Part shown: piece after piece, positions 1 to 5,484 of the stretch
How the letters are laid out: the number at the start of each line of letters is the position of its first letter
Numbering within the stretch: the stretch's first letter is position 1
Notes under the pieces: generated by a model
What the model was told of the DNA's origin: nothing
Database searches by the model: none
The model's input: only the letters and a program-made list of their open reading frames with translations
Position numbers and translations under genes: made by a program
NCBI GenBank assembly: GCA_937881155.1
Contig: CALGFI010000083.1
Location: forward strand, 1 to 7,646
Source of the DNA: an uncultured bacterium
GTDB lineage: Bacteria > Actinomycetota > UBA4738 > HRBIN12
Length of the DNA stretch: 7,646 nucleotides
Direction: 5' to 3'

Positions 1-770
1 CGCAACGTCGCGCGATCGCCGGCTTCTTCGCGGAGACGATGGTCGACCTCGAGGAGGTCCTTCGCGGCACGACGCAGCTTCTCTCGCGCGTGACGCAGTA
101 CGCCGGCCTCGCCGTTCCGCCGTCGGGTTCGGACGAGCCGGTCCTTCGCACCGAGTTGGTCGAGGTCGGCAACTCGCTCCTGTTCCTGATCATCGGCCAG
201 CACGGTCGCGTGGACAAGACGATGATCGACCGCCCCGACGGGCTCGAAGATGAAGCGCTGGCGATGCTCGACCGAACGCTGTCGGATCGGTTCCGGGGCA
301 AGACCGTGGCCGACGCACGCGCGGAGGCGCTGAAGGCCGCGCCGACAGCGAAGCCCGCGGAACGCACACTCTTTCTCGCCGCCGCCGACGCTTTCGGCGG
401 GATCCAGACGGGCGCGGGCGCGCACCTCGTGCTCATCGGCGGCGTGGCCAACCTCGCCGACGAGGCGGCGCACTGGCGTCGCGAGACCGTGCGACGCCTG
501 TTCGAGGCGCTCGAACACGAGTCCGAGATGCTCGAGCTCCTCCGCGACGTCACGCTGCAGCAGGACGTGAACGTGACGATCGGGGGCGAGCATCCGCACA
601 CCCGCGACTGGGAGGCGTCGATCGTGTCGGCGCCGTTCCGCGCGGGCACGACGGCGCTCGGCACTGTGGGCGTCGTCGGTCCCACCGCGATGGACTACGT
701 CACGGTCATGGCGTCCGTCCGCGCCGTCGCGCGCCGCCTGTCCGAGCTCGCGACGGAGGTCGACGCTTAA
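1..770 (+). CDS. hrcA: Heat-inducible transcription repressor HrcA, 5'-truncated by the window edge
   Basis: HrcA is the repressor of class I heat-shock genes (dnaK/groE type operons) and binds the CIRCE inverted repeat. The reading frame is already open at the left edge (first full codon at position 3), and 255 residues are visible. The family is usually around 340 residues, so roughly the first 85-90, holding the winged-helix DNA-binding domain, lie outside the window. The visible part starts in the helix leading into the effector/dimerisation region (AIAGFFAETMVDLEEVL). It then shows family signatures: a strand segment SLLFLIIGQHGRVDKTMID, an NVTIGGEHP segment, and near the C-terminus ALGTVGVVGPTAMDY followed by a long helix. 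That last motif is normally GPTRMDY, so the Arg is Ala here. The ATG at 39 is internal and not the real start. The stop TAA is 3 bp before dnaJ, a standard hrcA-dnaJ pairing. Any CIRCE operator would be upstream of the window. Confidence 0.93.
   Translation, partial: QRRAIAGFFAETMVDLEEVLRGTTQLLSRVTQYAGLAVPPSGSDEPVLRTELVEVGNSLLFLIIGQHGRVDKTMIDRPDGLEDEALAMLDRTLSDRFRGKTVADARAEALKAAPTAKPAERTLFLAAADAFGGIQTGAGAHLVLIGGVANLADEAAHWRRETVRRLFEALEHESEMLELLRDVTLQQDVNVTIGGEHPHTRDWEASIVSAPFRAGTTALGTVGVVGPTAMDYVTVMASVRAVARRLSELATEVDA
755..760 (+). promoter_or_regulatory. Shine-Dalgarno sequence for dnaJ
   Basis: GGAGGT lies inside the last codons of hrcA, 13 bases before the dnaJ ATG at 774. The match to the anti-SD sequence is strong, although the spacing is somewhat long. 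It supports the ATG at 774 and translation of dnaJ from the hrcA transcript. Confidence 0.6.
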
Positions 771-773
771 GAC

Positions 774-1877
774 ATGGCGCAGATCCGCGACCTCTACGAG
801 ATCCTCGGTGTCGGACGCGATGCGTCGAACGACGACATCAAGAAGGCGTACCGCCGACTCGCGCGGGAGTTCCACCCCGACGTGAACGCCGATCCCGCCG
901 CCGAAGAGCGTTTCAAGGAGATCACCGCGGCGTACGAGATCCTTTCGGATGCCCATCGACGGCAGCAGTACGACCTGTACGGGTCGGGCCGGGGGATCGG
1001 GGAGTTTCCGTTCGGCGACGTCGCCGACATCTTCGAGGCGTTCTTCGGCGCCGGCACGTTCGGTCGCAGGCGAACCGCAACGCGCCGCACGAGAACGCAC
1101 AACGGTGAGGACGTGTTCGCGGAGGCGCGCCTCGCCTTCCGCGAGTCCGTGTTCGGCGTTCGTCGCGAGATCGAGCTCGAACGGCTGGAACCATGCGATC
1201 GCTGCGTCGGTATGGGGGCCGAACCGGGAACGTCGCCGCAGCGATGCCGGACGTGTGGAGGCACCGGCCAGGTGCAGGACGTTCGACGGAGCATCTTCGG
1301 CACGGTGATGACCGCACACCCCTGCCCGACGTGCGAGGGGACCGGCGAGGAGATCGTCACGGCGTGTGAGCGGTGCGACGGGCGGGGCCGCATCCCAGTC
1401 GACACCACGGTGCCGGTCGACATCCCGGCCGGCGTGTCGAACGGGCTCGACCTCCGCGTCCCCGGTGCGGGCCACGCGGGACGGGTGGGCGGTGCTCCCG
1501 GCGATCTGTACGTGTCGCTGCGCGTCGACGAGGATCCAGTGTTCGAACGACGCGGGACGGATCTGTTCGCCAGCCTCGATGTTCCGATGGTGCAGGCGGC
1601 CCTCGGCGCCGAGGTGGAGATCGACACACTCGACGGAACCGAGCGCGTCGACGTCGATCCCGGGACGCCTTCCGGCACGACGCACCGCCTTCGCGGCAAG
1701 GGCGTTCCGAATCTCGGCGGGCGTGGGCGCGGGGACCTGTTCCTCACGCTCCAGGTCACGACGCCGAAGCCGGGTTCGAGGCAGGAGCGGGAGCTGCTCG
1801 AGCGCCTAGCCGAGCTGCGCGGGGAGCCGGCGGGCAAGCGGGCGTCCGTGAGAGCCGACCTTCGGCGCCGCGGCTAG
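774..1877 (+). CDS. dnaJ: Chaperone protein DnaJ (type I Hsp40)
   Basis: DnaJ is the cytoplasmic co-chaperone that delivers unfolded clients to DnaK and stimulates its ATPase. The 367-residue product has the complete type I layout. The J domain covers residues 6-70 with the HPD motif at 34-36. A short Gly/Phe-containing linker follows at about 70-110. The zinc-binding region has four CxxCxGxG repeats at 141-148, 158-165, 184-191 and 198-205, all eight cysteines present. The C-terminal substrate-binding domains (about 207-335) include DIPAGVSNG, GDLYVSLRV and GRGRGDLFLTLQV. The length is close to normal for the family. The linker is short and not very Gly/Phe-rich. Pairing with hrcA rather than with dnaK-grpE is typical of the second DnaJ copy in many Actinomycetota, so another dnaJ may exist elsewhere (inference). 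The stop codon TAG doubles as the first three bases of the -10 box proposed for the next gene. Confidence 0.97.
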   Translation: MAQIRDLYEILGVGRDASNDDIKKAYRRLAREFHPDVNADPAAEERFKEITAAYEILSDAHRRQQYDLYGSGRGIGEFPFGDVADIFEAFFGAGTFGRRRTATRRTRTHNGEDVFAEARLAFRESVFGVRREIELERLEPCDRCVGMGAEPGTSPQRCRTCGGTGQVQDVRRSIFGTVMTAHPCPTCEGTGEEIVTACERCDGRGRIPVDTTVPVDIPAGVSNGLDLRVPGAGHAGRVGGAPGDLYVSLRVDEDPVFERRGTDLFASLDVPMVQAALGAEVEIDTLDGTERVDVDPGTPSGTTHRLRGKGVPNLGGRGRGDLFLTLQVTTPKPGSRQERELLERLAELRGEPAGKRASVRADLRRRG

Positions 1878-1887
1878 TCTCCGGGTC
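1875..1887 (+). promoter_or_regulatory. Probable leaderless promoter -10 box for the HIT gene
   Basis: TAGTCT (1875-1880) fits the actinobacterial -10 pattern TANNNT. It is followed by exactly 7 bases (CCGGGTC) and then the ATG at 1888, so transcription would start at or next to the A of the start codon. No Shine-Dalgarno sequence is visible upstream of this ATG, as expected for a leaderless mRNA. The TAG of the box is also the dnaJ stop codon. The -35 region is weak: CCGACC at 1855-1860 leaves a short 14-base spacer. The assignment is inferred from sequence and spacing only, but the same arrangement occurs before era. Confidence 0.6.
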
Positions 1888-2247
1888 ATGAGTCCAGACC
1901 GAGACACGGAGTGCATCTTCTGCAAGATCGCCGATCACGAGATTCCGTCGGAGATCGTTCACGAGACCGACACCGTCGTCGCGTTCCGCGACACGAATCC
2001 GCAGGCGCCCACACACATCCTCCTGATCCCGCAGGACCACATCGAGGACCTGACGGCGATCACGGACGACCACGGACAGGTGCTGGCGGACATCGTCCAC
2101 GCGGCCGCTCACCTCGCGCGTGCCGAGGAGATCGACGAGGGTGGATGGCGCCTCGTTTCGAACGTCGGACCAGACGCGGGCCAGTCGGTATTCCACCTGC
2201 ACTTCCACCTGTTGGGGGGACGGAAGATGTCCTGGCCGCCGGGGTGA
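1888..2247 (+). CDS. HIT-family nucleotide-binding hydrolase (HINT-like)
   Basis: Histidine-triad proteins of the HINT branch are small cytoplasmic homodimers that hydrolyse adenosine phosphoramidates and related acyl-nucleotides; the in vivo substrate in bacteria is usually unknown. The 119-residue product has the HIT signature HxHxHxx at 103-109 (HLHFHLL), with His105 at the position expected for the catalytic residue. The N-terminal CIFC (Cys9, Cys12) resembles the zinc-binding pair of some HIT/PKCI-like proteins. Other family signatures are KIADHEIPSEIVHE (13-26), PTHILLIPQDHI (41-52) and GWRLVSNVGPDAGQSV (86-101). The length is normal for the group. ATG 1888 is chosen because the homologous region begins right after it and it sits correctly for a leaderless transcript. 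In related genomes rsmE often lies between dnaJ and this gene, but here only 10 bp separate them. Confidence 0.93.
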   Translation: MSPDRDTECIFCKIADHEIPSEIVHETDTVVAFRDTNPQAPTHILLIPQDHIEDLTAITDDHGQVLADIVHAAAHLARAEEIDEGGWRLVSNVGPDAGQSVFHLHFHLLGGRKMSWPPG

Positions 2248-2286
2248 TCAGGCGAACCGAACGGCGTGGCCGTCCGGGCCCAGGGG

Positions 2287-2292
2287 TAGAAT
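2287..2292 (+). promoter_or_regulatory. Candidate -10 box upstream of phoH
   Basis: TAGAAT lies in the 70-bp gap between the HIT gene and phoH and is a five-of-six match to TATAAT. It is flanked by GGGG and CCCC (GGGGTAGAATCCCC, 2283-2296). A start site about 7 bases downstream (near 2300) would give a leader of about 18 bases to the ATG at 2318. I see no clear -35 element at the usual distance. This gap is the only non-coding stretch of any size in the plus-strand cluster, which makes it the natural place for the promoter of the phoH-ybeY-corC-like-cdd unit. Confidence 0.5.
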
Positions 2293-2317
2293 CCCCATCT
2301 TCAGATCGGGTCGTCGG

Positions 2318-3346
2318 ATGACGATCCATTCCGAACGAGGAGGAACGGGGTACCACCCCAGAGACGACCGTTTGGCGGAAGCCACGCAGGTGAAGATCCT
2401 GGTCCCGGGAGACCAGAACATGGTCGCTCTCCTCGGCCAGCGCGACGAGCTGTTGAAGCTCGTGGAGGCGGCGTTCGACTCACACATCGTGGTCCGGGGC
2501 AACGAGATCACGATCTCCGGACCGCCACGTGAGACCGACCGCGTCGCGCTGCTGTTCGAGGAGCTGATCGAGTTGCTCGACAAGGGGCACGAGCTGACCG
2601 CGTCGTCGGTCGGCCGCTCGATCGAGCTCATCAAGGGCGACGAGGCGCGCCCGACGCAGGTGCTGGGCGACCTGCTCCTGACCGGTCGCGGCAAGGGCGT
2701 TGCGCCGAAGACGCTGGGGCAGAAGCAGTACGTCGACGCGATCCGCAACGCGACGGTCACGTTCGCCGTCGGACCCGCAGGTACGGGCAAGACATATCTC
2801 GCCGTGGCCACTGCCGTTCGCGCGTTGCAAGAGAAGGAGGTGACGCGGCTCATCCTGTCGCGACCCGCCGTCGAGGCGGGCGAGCGGCTCGGGTTCCTTC
2901 CCGGAACGCTCTACGAGAAGATCGATCCGTACATGAAGCCGTTGTACGACGCGCTCTTCGAGATGATGGGCGCCGACGCGCTACCGCGACTGATGGAACG
3001 CGGCACGATCGAGGTCGCCCCCCTCGCGTTCCTGCGCGGTCGAACGCTGAACGACGCGTTCATCATCCTGGACGAGGCCCAGAACACGACGCCCGAGCAG
3101 ATGAAGATGTTCCTGACGCGTCTGGGGTTCGGCTCCAAGGCGGTCGTGAACGGCGACGTCACGCAGATCGACCTCCCCGCGGGGCAGACGTCTGGCCTGG
3201 TCGTCGTGCAGGACATCCTCACCGGTATCGACGGGATCGAGATCGCGCACCTCGGGGGACGCGACGTCGTCCGTCACAAGATCGTGCAGGACATCGTGGA
3301 GGCGTACCGTGTGTTCGGGGAGCGGCGGGCGCGTGCCGATGGCTGA
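2318..3346 (+). CDS. phoH: PhoH-like P-loop ATPase (PhoH/PhoL family)
   Basis: PhoH-like proteins are cytoplasmic ATP-binding proteins with a helicase-like P-loop fold. They are linked to RNA metabolism and stress responses and often sit next to ybeY. From ATG 2318 the product has 342 residues. An N-terminal KH-like domain spans about 24-70 (VKILVPGDQNMVALLGQRDE, then VVRGNEITISG). The PhoH ATPase domain spans about 130-335, with Walker A GPAGTGKT at 152-159 and Walker B FIILDEAQ at 249-256 (Asp252, Glu253). NGDVTQIDLP (278-287) and the arginine-containing HLGGRDVVRH (311-320) are also typical. The start is uncertain. ATG 2318 lacks an SD, and a strong GAGGAGGA lies inside the ORF at 2337-2344 with no usable start just after it. 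TTG 2372 or GTG 2390 would give the shorter N-terminus usual in the family. An in-frame extension back to 2120 overlaps the HIT gene and is rejected. The gene ends inside the ybeY start. Confidence 0.94.
   Translation: MTIHSERGGTGYHPRDDRLAEATQVKILVPGDQNMVALLGQRDELLKLVEAAFDSHIVVRGNEITISGPPRETDRVALLFEELIELLDKGHELTASSVGRSIELIKGDEARPTQVLGDLLLTGRGKGVAPKTLGQKQYVDAIRNATVTFAVGPAGTGKTYLAVATAVRALQEKEVTRLILSRPAVEAGERLGFLPGTLYEKIDPYMKPLYDALFEMMGADALPRLMERGTIEVAPLAFLRGRTLNDAFIILDEAQNTTPEQMKMFLTRLGFGSKAVVNGDVTQIDLPAGQTSGLVVVQDILTGIDGIEIAHLGGRDVVRHKIVQDIVEAYRVFGERRARADG
2337..2344 (+). promoter_or_regulatory. Strong Shine-Dalgarno-like sequence near the phoH start, without an obvious start codon
   Basis: GAGGAGGA is one of the best anti-SD matches in the window, but no ATG, GTG or TTG lies 4-13 bases downstream in any frame. 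The nearest in-frame downstream candidates are TTG 2372 and GTG 2390, which are too far away. If phoH starts at ATG 2318, this sequence is just codons 7-9 (Arg-Gly-Gly). It is recorded because it bears on the choice of start. Confidence 0.35.
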
Positions 3347-3782
3347 CACCAGCCATGCCGCTGACGGCGACGGCCCTCCACTGATCCTGGTGGACGACCG
3401 CCAGGACGAGCCGCTCGACGCGGATGCCCTCATCGCGCTGGCGCGAGCGTGTCTCGAAGGCGAAGGCGTCCCGAACGCCGAGCTCTCGGTCTCGTTCGTC
3501 GGCGAGGACGAGATGTCCGATCTGCACGAGCGCTACCTCGACGAGCAGGGTCCGACGGACGTGCTGTCGTTTCCGCTCGGCGACGAGGATCCGGAAACGG
3601 GCCGACGTGTCCTGGGCGACGTGGTCATCGCGCCGACGGTCGCCGCGCGGAACAACCCGAGCGATCGCGACGGTGAGCTCCGCCTGCTCCTCGTCCACGG
3701 CATCCTGCACTTGCTCGGTCACGACCACATGAACGACGCCGACCACGCCGAGATGTGGGCACGCCAGGAGCGCTACGCGTGA
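3339..3782 (+). CDS. ybeY: Endoribonuclease YbeY (rRNA maturation factor)
   Basis: YbeY is a zinc-dependent single-strand endoribonuclease needed for correct 16S rRNA 3'-end processing, ribosome quality control and late 30S assembly. From ATG 3339 the product has 147 residues. It carries the metal-binding motif HGxxHLxGHDH at 120-130 (His120, His124, His130) and the upstream conserved LHERYLDEQGPTDVLSFPLG (62-81). The length is typical. ATG 3339 overlaps the last 8 bases of phoH (ATGGCTGA), implying translational coupling. GTG 3333 and GTG 3309 are in-frame alternatives, and a weak GGGGAG at 3317-3322 would suit GTG 3333 slightly better. The distal end overlaps the next gene by GTGA. phoH upstream and era three genes downstream match the widely conserved phoH-ybeY-(membrane protein)-cdd-era cluster. 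Confidence 0.96.
   Translation: MADTSHAADGDGPPLILVDDRQDEPLDADALIALARACLEGEGVPNAELSVSFVGEDEMSDLHERYLDEQGPTDVLSFPLGDEDPETGRRVLGDVVIAPTVAARNNPSDRDGELRLLLVHGILHLLGHDHMNDADHAEMWARQERYA
3766..3770 (+). promoter_or_regulatory. Shine-Dalgarno sequence setting the start of the CNNM/CorC-like gene
   Basis: AGGAG lies 8 bases before GTG 3779, inside the last codons of ybeY. The spacing is ideal and selects GTG 3779 over the in-frame GTG 3755. Together with the GTGA overlap it argues for translational coupling between ybeY and the next gene. Confidence 0.7.
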
Positions 3783-5044
3783 TCTGGCTGTGGATCCTCG
3801 TCCTGGTGCTCGTGCTGTTCGGCTCGATCCTGGCCATCGCGGAAGCGTCGCTCACGCGCATGAGCCGCGTCCGCGCGCTCGCGCTGGTCGAGGAGGGGCG
3901 CCGCAACGCCGTCCTCCTGGAGCGGATCGAGGCCGACCCGCCCCGGTTCTTGAACGCGATCTACCTGGCGGTGATGTTCTGCCAGAACGGCTCGGCGATC
4001 CTGGTGGCGATCATCGCCGAGCGGACGTTCGGCGGTGTGGGGATCACGCTGATCTCGGTGGGCTTCACGCTCCTGTACTTCGTCATCGTCGAGGCGATGA
4101 GCAAGACATTCGCGGTGATGCATTCGGACCGCGCCGCGCTCGCCGTCGCGCCGCTCGTGTGGTTCCTCGGCCGCCTTCTTGCCCTTCCGACGCGCGCGCT
4201 GATCGGTATCGCGAACGTCCTGCTTCCCGGTCGCGGACTGAAGGAAGGTCCGTTCGTGTCGGAAGCCGAACTGCGCTCGATGGCGGAAGTCGGCCACGAG
4301 GAGGGCACGATCCAGCGCGACGAGAAGGAGCTGATCCACTCGATCTTCGAGTTCGGCGACACGATCGTCCGCGAGGTGATGGTGCCGCGCCCGGACATCG
4401 AGGCGATCGAGGCCGACAAGACGCTCCGCGACGTCCAGGCGCTTGTCCTTCAGCACGGGTACTCGCGGATACCGGTATTCGACACCGACCTCGACAACGT
4501 TGTCGGTGTCGTCTACGCGAAGGACGTCCTCAAGGCGCTCCATCAGGGCAAGCACGACATGCCGCTCTCCGACGTCGTGCGCCAGGCGCGGTTCGTCCCC
4601 GAGTCGAAGAGGGTCGCGGACCTGCTGCGCGACATGCAGAAGGAGAAGTTCCACATCGCGCTGGTCACCGACGAGTACGGGAGCGTCTCCGGACTGGTGA
4701 CGCTGGAGGACCTGCTCGAGGAGCTCGTCGGTGAGATCGCGGACGAGTACGACACCGAGGAGCCCGAGATCGAGCAGGTTTCCGACGGCGTCTTCCGCGT
4801 CGACGGGAAGATGCCGATCGACGAGGTCAACGAGATCCTCGACATCGAGCTGCCCGACGAGGAATGGGACACGGTCGGCGGCCTGTTGCTCGGACTGATG
4901 GGCGAGATCCCCGACGAGGGAGACGCCGTCGACTTCCAAGGCGTGACGTTCACGGCCGAGCGCGTGAACGGGCGCCGCATCGCCAAGGTGTTGATCAATC
5001 GGCCGCCGAGCGAAGAGCCGGTGGCGACGGCGGGGGCGAAGTGA
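3779..5044 (+). CDS. CNNM/CorC-type (HlyC/CorC family) CBS-domain membrane protein
   Basis: Members of this family are integral membrane proteins implicated in divalent cation (Mg2+ or Co2+) transport or its regulation; some are annotated as hemolysins for historical reasons. The 421-residue product begins with a DUF21/CNNM transmembrane domain (1-190) with hydrophobic segments near 2-21, 63-82, 88-106 and 123-149. A linker with the family signature HEEGTIQRDEKELIHSIFEF follows at 173-192. Next is a CBS pair: CBS1 at about 201-258 (VMVPRPDIEAI, then YSRIPVFD) and CBS2 at about 266-322 (VTDEYGSVSGLVTLEDLLEE). The C-terminal CorC/HlyC-associated domain is at about 330-407 (FRVDGKMPIDEVNE and TVGGLLLGLMGEIP). 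The length is typical. GTG 3779 is chosen because it overlaps the ybeY stop by GTGA and has a well-placed AGGAG. It also leaves the first membrane helix at the N-terminus. The ion specificity cannot be read from the sequence. Confidence 0.93.
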   Translation: MIWLWILVLVLVLFGSILAIAEASLTRMSRVRALALVEEGRRNAVLLERIEADPPRFLNAIYLAVMFCQNGSAILVAIIAERTFGGVGITLISVGFTLLYFVIVEAMSKTFAVMHSDRAALAVAPLVWFLGRLLALPTRALIGIANVLLPGRGLKEGPFVSEAELRSMAEVGHEEGTIQRDEKELIHSIFEFGDTIVREVMVPRPDIEAIEADKTLRDVQALVLQHGYSRIPVFDTDLDNVVGVVYAKDVLKALHQGKHDMPLSDVVRQARFVPESKRVADLLRDMQKEKFHIALVTDEYGSVSGLVTLEDLLEELVGEIADEYDTEEPEIEQVSDGVFRVDGKMPIDEVNEILDIELPDEEWDTVGGLLLGLMGEIPDEGDAVDFQGVTFTAERVNGRRIAKVLINRPPSEEPVATAGAK

Positions 5045-5457
5045 TCTCGAACGAGCAGATCGACGAGCTTGTCGCGGCGGCTCGAAGCGCGAAGGAACGC
5101 GCGTACGCCCCGTACAGCAGGTTCCGCGTCGGCGCGGCGGTCCTGGTCGGCGGCCGAATCTTCGTCGGGGCGAACATCGAGAACGCGTCGTACCCGCTCA
5201 GCGTGTGCGCTGAACGGAACGCCGTGGCCGCAGCCGTCATCGCCGGTGAGCGGCGGATCGATGCCGTGGCCGTGTCGACCGACGAGAGCGAGCCGACACC
5301 GCCGTGCGGTGGCTGCCGGCAGGTGCTGAACGAGTTCGGCCCGGCGATGCGCGTGATCTCCGAGGGAGCGGACGCCAAGCGGGCGGACTGGTCGCTCTCG
5401 GAGCTGCTCCCGCACGCGTTCGGGCCGGAGGATCTCGGCGTCGATCGGCCGACCTAG
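5041..5457 (+). CDS. cdd: Cytidine deaminase
   Basis: Cytidine deaminase hydrolyses cytidine and deoxycytidine to uridine and deoxyuridine in pyrimidine salvage (cytoplasmic, Zn-dependent). The 138-residue product is the short, homotetrameric type. The visible motifs are PYSRFRVGAA (24-33), NIENASYPLSVCAERNA (45-61) with zinc ligand Cys56 and catalytic Glu58, and PCGGCRQ (88-94) with zinc ligands Cys89 and Cys92. The deaminase domain thus appears complete and intact. Start GTG 5041 overlaps the preceding stop as GTGA, and the only SD-like sequence is a G run at 5032-5036. An in-frame extension back to 4864 lies inside the CBS-protein gene and looks non-homologous. Its place between the CBS protein and era is conserved in Actinomycetota. 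A cdd-era pairing is also found in Firmicutes. Confidence 0.97.
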   Translation: MISNEQIDELVAAARSAKERAYAPYSRFRVGAAVLVGGRIFVGANIENASYPLSVCAERNAVAAAVIAGERRIDAVAVSTDESEPTPPCGGCRQVLNEFGPAMRVISEGADAKRADWSLSELLPHAFGPEDLGVDRPT

Positions 5458-5469
5458 GCAACCGGCTCG

Positions 5470-5484
5470 TATACGCTCGTCGAG
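5470..5484 (+). promoter_or_regulatory. Probable leaderless promoter -10 box for era
   Basis: The sequence TATACGCT (5470-5477) contains the -10 pattern TANNNT as TACGCT (5472-5477). Exactly 7 bases (CGTCGAG) separate it from ATG 5485, so the transcript would start at the start codon. No Shine-Dalgarno sequence is visible before era. A -35-like CCGACC (5449-5454), sharing only the GAC core of TTGACA, sits 17 bases upstream of the hexamer. It lies in the end of cdd, just before its stop codon. The 7-base distance is the same as for the HIT gene. era may also be read by transcription from the upstream genes. Confidence 0.6.

Noticed and set aside
1..770. A CIRCE operator for HrcA in the window
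   Set aside because: I saw no TTAGCACTC-N9-GAGTGCTAA type repeat here. The expected site is upstream of hrcA, beyond the left edge.
794..1837. A 347-codon open frame on the minus strand opposite dnaJ
   Set aside because: Ser/Arg/Pro-rich low-complexity translation with no motif; the sense strand encodes complete DnaJ.
2120..2317. An N-terminal extension of phoH into the HIT gene
   Set aside because: It would overlap the conserved HIT motif region in another frame, and the extra residues do not look like PhoH.
2248..2317. An intrinsic terminator or riboswitch in the gap between the HIT gene and phoH
   Set aside because: Only short GC palindromes (GGGCCC, GGGG/CCCC) are present, without a convincing stem plus T-run, and the gap is too short for a known riboswitch.
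3773..4939. A 388-codon open frame on the minus strand opposite the CNNM-like gene
   Set aside because: Composition is typical of a shadow frame (Asp/Arg/Leu/Gln/Val-rich, no domain), and the sense strand encodes a full CBS-domain protein.
4864..5040. An N-terminal extension of cdd inside the CNNM-like gene
   Set aside because: The extra residues are Arg/Gly-rich shadow sequence. GTG 5041 gives the normal length for a tetrameric cytidine deaminase and a GTGA overlap.
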